The translations under genes were made by a program, and so were the position numbers. A stretch of DNA of 64,000 bases from positions 248,001 through 312,000 of the forward strand of contig QPMI01000428.1 of the NCBI GenBank assembly GCA_004431415.1. The letters are read 5' to 3'. The notes beneath the pieces are model-generated. The model made no database searches, was not told where the DNA came from, and saw only the letters and a list, made by a program, of their open reading frames with translations. The number at the start of each line of letters is the position of its first letter. Position 1 is the stretch's first letter. This document shows, piece by piece, positions 41,644 to 54,429 of the stretch. The DNA is from Cyanophora paradoxa. Taxonomy: Eukaryota; Glaucocystophyceae; Cyanophorales; Cyanophoraceae.

Positions 41644-44600
41644 CTATGTCGAGATATCGATTGGCTTAACATCGGGTGCAGCTGGTAGAATCAGGTCGGG
41701 CCCGGATCGGGGATCGATTGCGGAGCCGTTGGAGTTGATGGGGAGGGGCATGTATGCCGGAAACGTTGCATCGGCGAGGGTGCGGAACTCGGCCTTCGAA
41801 GCTGGCGACGTTCCCGCGGAGCTGGTGACAGTAGCCGTGCAGCTGTAAGGCGTGTCCGGAGGAAGACTGCTGAAGTAGAACTCAGCCAGGACAAGCTGAG
41901 GCAGGACGTTCGTGTAAGCTGTCCGTGTCGCAAAGTAGCATTCCGATACGAGTGGAGGCTGGATGAGGCTGCTCTCCTTGAATAGATACGGCTTGCTGGA
42001 TATCTTCATCTTCTCCTGACCTCGCAGTGCCCCCGTTGAGCCCTGCAGGGGCAGGCATTCGAGGTCTGCGGTCGTTGGCACGGCGTCGCCGCTGAATGTG
42101 TTGAGAACGTAGACCGTGAGCTCCTGACGCTTGCTGGACCGGGGATCCCATTTCCGGATTGGACCGGCAAACGGGTTGTACGCCCCGAACGCAAAGGGCT
42201 CGTTCGTATGGGTGGATGCTCTCAAGACTGGAGCGGCCGGAGCCGCGGGTGCCTGGTTTTGCTGCAGCGATATCCTTCCGGCGGCGGCGCCAACGAATTT
42301 GCTGCACGTAGAGGCCTGGGAGCGGTTCGTTCTCTCTGCAGTCCCGTAGGTGCTCGACAGCTCCTCGTCATTGAACGTTCTAGATACGAGATTGCATGCT
42401 GATCGCAGAAGCGCGTCCCTGCCAATGTCCATTATTCGCAGGGCCAGGGCTCCATTCCGATCATTGTGCCGGAGAGCAAGGTAGCGTCTAGGCGATCGCG
42501 AAATCAGTAACTACGGCAATCGCAACCGAAATTAAACTCACCCGTCATTACTGATTGAAGCAAATGCAGGGACCACACCGGCCTTGCTCACGTAAGCAGA
42601 GTCAATGGGAATCGCCCTCGCTTTGTGGAAAGCACGCTCTCCGTCCTCCAAGTCAGCGACGATGAGCTGCCTCACGGATGTCCACGCGACAATGAACCGC
42701 CCTGCACAAATCGAGGCAGAGGTCAGATTAAATTAAAGCCTATATATGACGGTGACGGTCGATCGTGACGCACCGTTCTTTGATACCCTGGGCGTGTATT
42801 TGCCAAATTTAAACTGGAATGAATTATCAGATCCGTTGGTACTGCCAAAAGAATTTGCTGGAATTGTTCCGGTGCCATTGAAGTGCAACTTTTCCAGCTG
42901 AGACGTCGAATTAAACATCCGTGCCGAGACAGCATCCACAATCCACAACACGTCGTGATTTGTTTTGGAAACGTAGATGCTGCAGTCCACTGTGGCAAGC
43001 GTTAAGTCGGAAAGAAAGGGTAAAGGGCTTTATTTAAAATCTTCTGATAATGAAAGGCTGACCGAAAGAAGGGCCATCGCGCGTGTTTCTGATCAATCGA
43101 TTTTTGCCGTTCGAATAGGAAAACGTGTATGGGCGTAGTGATAGGTCGGGGTCGAAATTCGCAACCAAAGAGAAGTCGAGCAACGCATCTCCTGAATCCG
43201 GAGGAAACAATTGCAAAGTATGTGAATCGCTAGTTCAGGGCTTTGAACAAAACGAGAACTTGGGAACCGGTTTGCTGTAGAATTTGGACGTACTCGCCAC
43301 TAGGCTTGACGACGAGGACCACCTGACGCATGTCCACCACGAATGCGTTTTCCGAAGGCCAGTATATCATCCTCCGGCACGTCCTCAGGGGTGCCCCGGC
43401 CCACGCAGGTATAACCGGCTTCCATGGCATTGCCCACTGGGCCTTGAATCGCGAGTATTGTGATCAGTTTCGAGTCTCGAGACCCTTCAGCTTCTACAAT
43501 GTGCGCACCGACTGGTAGGAAGCGAATGCAATGATGACTGTCTCTGCTCCCTCGCTGACTCCAGTGAGGCTACTCCCGCCTCTCTCCCAGGATGCCGGAC
43601 AAGGCAAGTTCCAATTCGAACACGTTGGCGCCGTCGCGATCGTGCGGTCCTCAGGCGTAAAGAAGAATTGTTCAAAGGACAGTTTCTCGTCAAACAGCAC
43701 GGAGAACGAGCTAAAACAGAACGCGGCTGTAGTCCCGTCGTTCGAGAAGGCAGCCGCATGCTGCACATCTGTGCCAAGATGAGTCTCGATTTCAAGCCGC
43801 GTGCAGCACTTGCAATCTCGATCTGAAAGCACACCGGAAAGATCGACATGGATGTTGTAGTCGATGTTGAATTTGCGCGCACATAAAGACTCTTCACAAA
43901 GTACTCCTCCATTAGGCAAAATTGGAACTCTCTGGTCGGCGAGGTTATTCTGTTCGAGCTTGTACTTCATTGTGTCTGCCTTCCACCGGAGAAGTGCTGC
44001 TGAAGGCTGGGGGATGAACAGCTGTCGAAGGGAGGGGTCCATCTCAAATATGCCCCGCGCACGATTAGCGTCCGGTATTCCCTACATGCGATTCACTGAT
44101 GTGAGCCAACTGGGAAGCTTCTTCAGTGAACAAGAAACACCAGACACCTGGATCAGCGGGTAGAGAACTCCAGCCAAGGCTGCCCACTCGCCTGAAAACG
44201 CCAGGGGCTCGAAGGGCTCAGATGGGTTTGGAAAGAAGTTATGGTGGTGACCCCCCAGAGATCCAGACACCGTCGGATGAACCTGATCGGCACCCTTTGG
44301 GAACGTAGCAAAGCTGGTGGCATTGAACTCCGAGACTGAAGATGCGAATGGCTCAAAAGACCCTGGAATGTGCACAAAAAAGTCCAATCCGTCGTAGGTC
44401 ACTTGCTTTTTGGTCGCGGCTGTCCATGGAAGTACGGAGGCGTCCGTTTTCCAGGTCCTAATCCAGGTACATTCCAGGATTACAAATGCGGTAGATCTAG
44501 ATGCAAAATGATCATGGATTGTATAAGAATAGCTTATAATTACCACGACGCCGAAGGCGAGAGCGTAGATGGATGCACGCATCCGCTCCCCGACGTTGCA

Positions 44601-47600
44601 TATAAAGTACCGCCAGCGGCGTGAAGAGCCATCAAGTTGCCTGAAGGACCGTGCTCTCCAAAAACTGCATGCGATGTTTCGATAAAAGCAGCGTCCCACA
44701 CAAACCTACTAATTATTAGAGCGATTCGCTTACATCGATATCTGTGGGCTTGGTCGTTGCAGTCTGGGCACTGCTCGATGGGGTCCCTCACCGGTGCGCT
44801 GTAGATTCGGCTTTGATTAGCGATTTCTGTCTTCACAATTCACACTCGCGATAGCACCTCCGTGTGGAGTCAAGCGTGTGTTGCATCGTTAAGAGCTGCA
44901 TGCCCTTGACAACCTGCATAGGCTGCAGGCGTCGGATGGTGCTCGGTCCATCTGCATCCCAGTACGCTCCCTGCGCGGATCGTGAGTCTGTAAATATCCC
45001 CGGATCGTGAGTCTGTAAAAATATAGACCTTCGGCTGGCTGACTGCTACGAAATGGCACTTGGTAAAAACGCCGCTGTGCAAAAGAATCACACCGCAGTT
45101 CCAGCATGCAGGCATGCAGCGATTGCTCACCTGTTTGGACCCAGTATGTCGCGAAAGGATACGTCTGATTTATCGAAAACGCTAAGGAGCGGGACATTGG
45201 CAAGGAGCTCATTACTTGCAACAGTGACAGCAATCGCGCCATCATATAGCGCCGGGCTCTGAACGGTGCCAGTTCGCATTAAAAGCGATAATGATAACGA
45301 AAGGCAAGTTGCTATAACGATCATGATCACCTGTGCGTGGACGGATTTCACGTCGAGCCTATTTCCCAGAGGGGTCTGAGCAAAGTTGCCTTCTTCGTCA
45401 CCGGAAATCAACAAGCTCTGGCCATTTTCCGTCAGGGACATCACAGACAAAATAGAGCCACTGAGTGGCTTGATTTCTTCCTGCGGGAAAAATGTGTCGA
45501 CTCGCAGGATCGAGGCTGAACCGCAGGTTAAAAGAAGACATGCTTACGCGTTCCACCCTAAACAAAGAATTCGCAGGCCGTATATCGTGCACGACGGCTT
45601 TTCCGCTCTCAAGACCCGAGACTAGAAACGGTCCTTGCCCTAGCAACCGGACCTGGCAATAAAGAGACGCTCAGGACATGCGATTACTGATAATAATTTA
45701 ATAGTAGCCTACCGCCATCGCACGCCGCCTGAGGTCGAATGGGGAGCCTGTGTAGGGCAAACCGCAGCCAAGCTCAGCCACAACCCTGCACATGGTTTCA
45801 TATCCGGACAGATCTGGAACAGCGTGCGCCGACAAACCAGTAATTTTGCGCAGATTCCGCGGCAGCTTCAAGAGGCATGAATACGATTTGGTGCTTCACA
45901 CATGACTGCCGAACTTTATCCTGCTCTGAAGCATGAACTCCTTTCCTCAGCATGACCGCGCCAACGCCGTTCGTAGTGTAACCGTACTTCACGTCAAACT
46001 GCGTGACAAGTTGATATAAAGCGGCCAAGCTCAAGCTAAAGAGGCCGCTTGAACTCGAGAAGCTTACTGATTTCGGATCCTCATTGATCTCCGCCAAGCC
46101 AAGAAGAATGATGTCTGGCGGTATACGTAGTTTTATGATCAGAAGAAATGCATGAGGAATCTAGATCTGCAATCAAGAAGAAATGGACCGGGATCTGGCG
46201 CTCGCAGACCAAACGATGCATCTCGGAAAGATGGGTTGCTAGCTTTGGTGAATTGATGCGGCTCGAACTGCATATATGATGCCACGTATGTTCTGTATGT
46301 GAAAGTCTCGTAATCAAAGTATCCACTCTCGATGTATCGTCTTTCAGAATTCCACGGGGTGATGGATGCGTAATTTCTGACGGATGCGTCGTTCGGGAAT
46401 CGCATAGTCATTTGCTCCGTTATAGTAACCGTGTCCAGATTGTTGCACGATGTCTCATTGAAAAGATTGCAGTATTGCTTTCGACTACGAGTCACTTGAG
46501 GCTGGTCGTGGATGCCAGGTCGGATGGGAAGTGGAACATAGGTGGTGAACACCCTAAAGGACTGATGATCAAAACTCCCGGCGTCGTAATCAATTAAATT
46601 TCCATCTTGCCGAATAACACCTGATTGCAATAGGCGTTAATCAAACGTCGAGCAGCCGGAGTATTCTGACAATCTGCATACCGACAACCGTCGAGCAATC
46701 TTTCCATACAGACAAGTCCGAAATTCCGAACGAGGCAAACGTTGAAGCGTATAGATGCGCCTTCGTTTGTCCGTTAAATGATTGCGAAGGCTGCCGGCCA
46801 GTGATGACAACCTTGAGCGCATCGATGTTTGATATAAATCTCGCCAGGCTCGCCTGAATCTCGATATTTGACTTGCTGCTCAAAACATTCACTGGAAGAA
46901 AGAAGAAGCTGCCCTCGCCAGCGATGACAACATAGTCGGAGCCATCATTACGGCACGTCTTCGGCGCAAAGCCGAAACCGCCGGGATAAGGATACGCCGC
47001 GTCATAGATGCTGGACGGATGGTTTGGTGTCGATGAGTAGGAGATAAAGGAGTCGGGGGGGTCGGGATTCTTCGGATAGGCCGCCAGAGGATCGGCACCA
47101 GCAAAGATATCATCCATCAGCGCTGCAGATTTCCACCCAACGGCTACGAAATGGCAAAGATCGGGGCTGCATTTTAAAGGCTTCAGCTCGGAAATATGCA
47201 TATGATCGCTTAAGCTTGACATGCTTATACACGTTTCACTTGCCTGTTCGGAATGTATCCTGGAATCGGAGCACTGGAACGATCTTCGAAGGAAAGCCGT
47301 CCCTGGAATATGCGAAGACTTGTGCGGAACTTGCGAGGTGCGAGGCATGTGTCCGGGTTCATCTCGATGCATTCCATGGGCCTAGTGCATGCGAAGACGC
47401 TGCGCCAGGGCTCTTCTAGCCGATGACTCTCCCAGCCTGCAGGTGCAGCGCTCAGCGATCGCGATCAACTGCAGCGCTGTTGCATGTGCACCTTTCCAAA
47501 CGCCCTCCCAGGTGTAATCCGCTCTTGGTAAATCTCTGTGTCCCGCGAACACGCCCTTCGGAAAAGCCCACAAAATACTGCCCCCGAACTCCTCCCGGCT

Positions 47601-50600
47601 GAACTCGCGATCTACTGAAGCTGTTATCGGCACTGTCCCTCGCGAAAGCGAATAGCGGTATGCGACTGCATCGCCGGTCAGAACGGCGATGAAGTTGTTG
47701 CCTGCGAGCGCCCATATGCATGTCAGCCAATGCTCCAAGCCATCCTTTACGGCAATCGAACTCGAGCTATCTCACCGACAAACACGTCGTGAACGTCTAG
47801 CAAGAAGGTTCCCGCGTCGTTGTCTTGCTTCTGAAGGCAGCCCCTCTTGCGCTGCTGCTGCTTCGAATAGAAAACGAGCATTCCAGTTGTGCGGGGAAGG
47901 CATCCAATGCCAGTCACAACTTCTGCATCCTGGCATACAGGCTTTTCAAAGCCCATTCGCCTAAGGGCGAGTGCGTTCAACGGTTAAAACTCGAACTTCG
48001 ACCGCAATCGCAATCGGAACTTGGCAAGTCAAACGAACCTCACGTGCAATATGACGTATCCGTAATTATCAACAAAGAGTCGCAGCGAACTAAGATAGTA
48101 CGGCCAGAAGCTCGTTCTGTTTGCGGATCCGACGAGCGTGTCCTCCACAGAATATTGCAGCCTCATTTCCTTATCAAATACTTGGCAGAGGAGCTTTAGC
48201 TGAGGTGCACAATCGCGTGAGCAAACGCAATTTTTCAGCAGATTCGCATAAGCGATAACCTGAAAAGTCTCCGCCGGGTCGCTGACGAAAGGATTTAAGA
48301 TAGGCGAGCGGACGCTCGTAGGGGCAACAATGCCGGCCGCTGCAAGAAGAATGAACTCTCCGGAAGGCGAGACGGCCGAGAACGTCTGCGGACGACTTTA
48401 AGCACTGAACGTTTGCATCGTGTTTATGCATTATAGCGTGTGCTGTGGCCCACCTGGAAATCGAAGAATACTGAGCTGGCGAATTCCTTGATGGTGATCA
48501 CGTCTTCTGCTGGTGTAGAGGCTTTGAGTGCGCGCCTGCCCCCTGAGCCGGTTGCCTTGCCCGTCCAGATGAACTTTGCGCTGCTCTTCTCATTGATTTC
48601 CCGCAACGTCAACTCCGCCGTCGCAGCGAAATCTTCGAGTTTTTGCGCAGAAGAAGACCCCATGGCTTCAAGCCCGAACAGGAGTCCCAGTTCAGGATCC
48701 GTATTAGACGCCGAGACCGCGGCAGACACGCTGCAGACAGGTGATCATGAAAACGATATGAATATTTGCAAAAAGCGGAACGAAGCAAGATCTGTCCTAC
48801 CTGACAGCATCCTCGGCTCTTCCCCGCTGTAGAACCGCAACCTATCGACCATGATCATGTAATGATTGCGCTCCCGCTTGCATAGCGCTCACTTCTCTCT
48901 GCGCGTTTGCTTCGTTTCTCTGCAATATAGCCTCCGCTTCTTGCTTCTTGGCCTCAGCTTCTTGCTTCTTGGCTTCTGCTTCTTGCTTCTTGGCTTCCGC
49001 TTCTTGCTTTTTGGCCTCAGCTTCTTGCCTCTTTGCTTCTTCGCCCTGTCGTATGGCTTCTGCTTCCTGCCTCTTCGCCTCTGCTTCCTGTCTTTGGGCC
49101 TCAGCCTTCTGAGCTTCCGCCTCCGCTCTCTGCTGCGAGGCGACAACTGACGTTGAACGATCAGTATATATGACAACAATGGACTCGTGAAGGCGACACG
49201 GACTCGCAAAGACCACAGCAGTGATAGCAGCAGCGAGAATTACTGCGCAGCGAGAAGTTGAAGTGGTGTTAGTTGTTCCGAAGCCACATGTGCGCACCAG
49301 TTGCAATCGCCAAGAAGATAAGGGTCCACCGTCGCTTAGTTGATATTTCCTTCTTGAGGCTTTGCCGAACCAGAACCTAAAGCGTTCGATCTCAGCGCGC
49401 TCAGCTGTAGGATCAATCTTTTTCTAACTCACGATGTGCTCTGGGGTTGGCTTGTGCTTGGAAGCCGCGACTGATTTCAAATACGTCTGATCCGTTTCCT
49501 TCTGCGCTTGAAGTTTCAGGAGACCTGTATATGTCGACGTCGATCTCGCAAACAGTTAATGACCTCTGAGGGCTTGAAGCAGCACGTGAGAACCGCAGGT
49601 ATACGCAAGTAATTCGCGAATTCCATGCTGAGACCACGTGTGTAATCAGGATTGCATGCTCGAAGCCATCTGTATGCCTCTTCCAAGACAGATCCCTGTA
49701 GGAGGGACCCCTTGGAAGCCTCGAGCATATCTTTCGAAATCTAAATCAAACACGGATCCGGATAAAAAATAAATTAGAGAGGGCAACTCATGCATTAGTA
49801 AAAGGCGCAGACCGACTTATCATTAGAGGGATCGTAGTTTTCGTCCCATGGAGACTCAGTTTTGAGAGCTGCAGATTTCATGAATAGAAAGAAAAGTTCA
49901 ATCGACTTCGTTTGCGACTGACCGGCTTTGTACTTCATCGACTGTTGCGTCAAATACGTATGCAGACGTGAAAGTTCAGGGTACAACTGAGAGTACAGGA
50001 TAAGGGGTCGGATCGCAGATTTCTCAGCGCCGGATATCAATAAAGCTTGCCTGAATGGCGTCTTTGATATCTTTCCAATGTTTCACGAAAGCGTCGACGT
50101 CGAGATTCGCATCGTTGGAAATCATGGGTACCGCGTTTTGCGCATTGGGCTTGCTTTGGAATTCCTTCCATTTGCTCTGAAGAGGCGCGTAATAGTTCTC
50201 TATAAGCGGGTCGAGCTTTTGTGCTGGCAGCAGTCTTCCGACATATTCCTTGAAAACGCTGTCTAATCTCTCAGCTGTCTCCTTCTCGGACAAGTTTTTC
50301 TTCTTCGCCTCTGCATCAGCGGTCGCTTTCCTGGTATTCAGCTCCTGATCATTTTTCAGCGAATCCTTGAGATAGTTCGATAGAAGCGTCTTCAAATCAT
50401 GAAAATCGATTTTCTGCCTGCAGAGATGCTTTGAGCGAACGCCATCTGTGTGCAACTACCGCAAGAACCTTCGTACCATGCGAGAATAGCCTGCCAATAA
50501 ACCGAAGATACGTTTACGTAGTTGGTATAATTTCATCGCACCAGCGGCAAATGTGCATGCGTACCTGGAGATCCATTTTCTGTCGACTGCAGTAATATAT

Positions 50601-53600
50601 AGTTGGCCAGACAGCAAAAGTTGGATGAAATCTAGACAGCGCACTTGAACATATGACAGGCAGCTTCGAATGCGTTCTTGTTGTCTTCAAATGTTTTCTT
50701 CTCTTGCGTAAACTTTGGACATTTCAATTCAATAGGTTCGAGCTCCACCACCACTAGGCGCTTGCGTGCGCGGCGAAGAGCATACTCCAACTCTGCACAA
50801 AGCAACCACAGATCAGTAGGTCACTTGAGCTTAAATATAGAAGCCTGGAAATGAAGACAGTTGCTTGGATTCGGACGGACCGTCTAGGCTACCAGTTCAC
50901 ACGCGAACGTCCAAGCGGAAGCTTTGATGTGAGAGAACTAAGACATGCATGCACGGGTATGTGCGCACCAATATGTCGATTGCATCCAATCTAACAGAAA
51001 AGGGCGCATAAGCAGCTATAGGGCCGGGCGGCCTAGGCCTAGCTACAGGGCACCATTTGTGAGCAAAACCAGAACAACAGACGCGCCCCGAATTCCTGAA
51101 GCGATTGCCTTGCCCCTGTGATCATAAAGCTCAATCTCAGTGCCTCGGCGCTTGAGTGGCGCTAATTCACTACAGCGTTTCATGATTCGTAGATCATTAT
51201 CCAATTCTCAAGATCTCACCATTGAACTCCGCTCGCAATTCCTGCCCAAACATAATTGTACGCGTACAAGTGTGAGCGTGCAGTACGAGGGAAACTTAAT
51301 TATCAAGCTTAAGAATATCACCCGCTTCGCCCCCGTTTGTGTCCACCCAGGTCTGCCGTCCGCACAGGAGAGGGCGGTTAATTAATTTGCACGGGTTATG
51401 TGCGTGTGCATCGCAAACGAACCTCGATACCGTCAGCATTGAGCAGCTTGCAAACCAGTTTCATCTCTAATGTGCAAAGAATTACGATTCTGGAACTCCA
51501 GATATGAGGAGACGCTTTTGGTATATCACCTGGGGTCTGGAGACGTTTGTATCTGGCATTCAAAGGCATGCATGATCAGAGCATGTCCATGAAAACCACC
51601 AGGTTATATATCGGATACACTCACGAGACCATAACTTCTTTTTGCGGAGCGAGTGTGTCTTTGTCGGGGTCGGCAACAGAAGTTCCCTCCGGCTGAGACC
51701 GAGGTTAACGTTATTGGAAATTGCAGCCCCCGCTACGATTTGTGCACTCGGATAATCTTATGAAGTTCGCATATTCGGTCCATGAATGTCACCCCTGTTT
51801 TCACATTTGAGAATGAATAACGCGCTGGAAGTAGTGTGATCTGATGTCGCCACAAGAGACCGACCTGACATCTGTCGATCCGGAAGGTAGACGTATGGGT
51901 ACTTCGCGAGGTGACTGGGAAGCGCATCCCCCTCGAAAAGCACAACCACTATGCGCTTTCGCAAACGCTTGGCATGCTCCAGCTCTTGAATGCATGCCCT
52001 TCGCGCGGCACGCATGCACGTGCACACATCAGCTTTGCTTATCCGCGTTACTCACTATGGTGCGCACGGATTTGTGTCCCAGCCTAGAAAGATGCAATCA
52101 GCCTCGATAAAAGCATATTAAATTGCAAATACAAATTCAAATTTCAGACCATTGGCAGCGAGCGCAACAAAGCAGACAGAACCTTCAAGCGCATCCAGTA
52201 TGATCTTGCGACTATGATCATCCAGAGAGCAGAGAGCGAAAATCAATAATAATCGATAACACCGAACGAAGACAGCAATGCATATATATGCACCGAGGGC
52301 CATCGCTCATCTCATTGGTGCTGGTGAGTGGGACGGGTGCTCTATCCTTATCAAACCAAGTCTGCGAGCATGCGCACACGCAGTTAGAGAGCCAGCGTGC
52401 TGCCGCAGACATCGACCCCGCGCCGCTATAGCTAGGCCTTACCGAGAGACCGTACTGCTCCAGAGCATCCTCCAACTTCTGCGCCAATCGAAGTGACTCT
52501 GCGCCTAGGCCTCCAACATCTACTCCGGATCCAGATCCGCGGGCGAACGAAAGAAATCTGCGAAGCGAAGTTACGTGGCAACTCGAAATAAGCCCTTCAC
52601 TATCGATCGCAATTGTTGATGATAGTGGATGGATCGCTGATCATGAACGCACGCATCCTGATAGCGGATCGATCGCTGAAGCTCAGATCTGGCCATACGA
52701 ATGGACGGTCAAGATCGCTCGATAGAAGGCCGCATGCGCATGCGGTGCGCCGGCCGCGGCGAACCGAATAATCAATTGAAGCACGAAAGCTCTTTCCTCG
52801 AACGCCTCCCGCTCGGGCTCTCCTTCCTTTGCCTTTAGTCCTTCAACTACGCAGCTATAGCAATCAGCTACGAACGCAAAACGTTAACCTAATATATGCG
52901 GCTGCATGCGCAGCCACGTATACCGCGTGCCTACAGAGCCTGTCGTTTGTCGGTCCGGGAGGTAAATGTATTCGTGCTTTTCAAAGAAGTCCGGGTCCGT
53001 CGCAGTCGCCTGCAAATTCGGAAGCTTCTCGCCTCCGTAGAGCACGGTCACGATTCGCTTCTTCAACTTTATGGCGTGCTCCAACTCTTCAGGGCATGAT
53101 CTGCGGACCCGTGCGCACGAGGAGCGGATTGGAACCGGAGGCGACTTGAGCTTGCACCGGTGTGCACTGCGGCCGGCAGCGCAGCGCACCGGTCGCTTTC
53201 CCAGTCTAACCCCGATCGATCTCATTGGTGAGTAGGAGCGGGCCGTCATGCGAGGACAAAATGCGGACCCTTCGTCGCAAGCGCGATGAAGCAAACAGAA
53301 CCCTCGATGGCTGCAGATATCTTCTCCGGATCCCGTTCGCGGCCGCGGCTGAAGGAGAGGGTTGTATATGCTTCAGTTCGAATTCGACGCACGCGGATCT
53401 ATAGCTAGACCGCCGGACTTCAGCGGGGAATACTCATGGCGCACTCAGGATCACCGCCGCTCTCACATATACAGCAGGCCTGCACATGTGCAAACGCTCT
53501 TGATCAGGAAGAAGCCGCGCTGATATCGATGCGTGATCGCGATGAGCTCGAACGTATCGCACCGACAGACCGTAGCGTTCCAAAGTGGTCTTCAACAGCT

Positions 53601-54345
53601 GCGCCGTTAAAGTGTCCTTGCGGGCGAACGAGATGAATCTGTGCAGGAGATATAGACGAGCGCCAGCATTGCGTGAACGTTAACGTTGTGAGGTCTGCAG
53701 CGCACGCATCGTGGTAGGGCACGTCTCGCTTGTGGCCATGGATGAGCTGAGATTTGAAGCCAGAGTCGTCATGTTTAGGCATATGCGTGTGAACGCTCGA
53801 GTGTGCCTGGCGGCCGCGAACGAGTAATTAGCGTCGATCGCGAGTACTACTTGCTTCCAAGCTTCGCAATGGCGACAAGAGTCAAAGCGTACATAAGCAG
53901 GCTGGACCGGCTGAGTTCGCGTCAACGTTAACAGCGCTGCTGTAGAGGAGTCCGGCTGACTATAACCGGCCGCGGTACCATGATCATGAGGCTGAGACCG
54001 ATATACGTCGTCAGGAAGGGACCCGATATCGATGTGGGGCGCATGCGAGGCCACGGACGTCGACGTCTGCCGCAGTGCGCGTGAATACGTATACGTATAT
54101 TATGCGTGGCATCGCATCGCACGCATATGCATGTGGATTTTGCGCACATAGGGATCTGCATTTCGCCACCGCCGCGGAGCCGACGTCGACGTCGCATACA
54201 CATATGCATCAGGTTCCGCCGCATATGCACGATCGTGCAGCTGGTCGGCCGCGGGCAAAACTGCGGCGGCGGGCTGCGGCAGGTTGTCCTCCACTATTCC
54301 AACGTTCACGATGTCCTTGTGTGCGTATTCAATGTACTTTTTCAT
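41644..54345 (-). CDS. TIR-TIR-TIR, transmembrane, coiled-coil, WD40-like receptor (STAND-like without visible NTPase), more than 30 exons
   Basis: Minus-strand reading starts at ATG 54345 (MKKYIEYAHKDIVNVGIVED), with a proline-rich exon (54066-53807). TIR-1 begins FISFARKDTL (53638-53563) and includes AAIEGSVCFIAL and SCPEELEHAIKLKKRIVTVL (to about 52930). TIR-2 is clean over four exons in phase: FLSFARG...LEQYGLS (52557-52443), TWFDKDRAPVPL (52361-52294), RKIILDALEGSVCFVALAAN (52211-52150), ACIQELEHAKRLRKRIVVVL (52032-51865). TIR-3 reads EVMVSYKRLQ (about 51560) to ACEL|LEYALRRARKRLVVVE (50921 to about 50700). All keep the glutamate of the C-x2-E-L step, the NADase position in active TIRs. 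A helical linker (50410-49420) has no P-loop. One helix follows (TLIFLAIATVILAAAITAVV, about 49290-49200), then KKQEAEA repeats (49150-48870), NTDPELGLLFGLEAM (about 48690), propeller strands (FSAVSPSGEFILLAA about 48380; LTENGQSLLISGDEEGNF about 45400), LLRSACNLVSRTFNDEEL (about 42400) and a fibronectin-like tail to stop 41644. The splice near 50030 and parts of TIR-1 are unresolved. Confidence 0.75.
48869..49150 (-). repeat. Heptad coding repeat (KKQEAEA) in the juxtamembrane coiled coil
   Basis: A 21-base unit encoding K/R-K/R-Q-E-A-E-A is repeated in tandem at least eight times, the central four units nearly identical (CTTCTTGGC[C/T]TC on the plus strand). Copy number may vary between strains. 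Confidence 0.85.
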
Positions 54346-54429
54346 GTCCGTATGCTAGCTTGTGTGACCGGAACGCGAATGGAACGGGAACGCAACTTGG
54401 CTATCGGCCCGGACGATTCTAGGCCTAGG

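Noticed and set aside
49999-50060. 28-base intron in the TIR gene (CAG|GCAAGC ... GAG)
   Set aside because: Would reconcile two coding frames, but is much shorter than every other intron here; a sequencing indel or unseen exon is equally likely.
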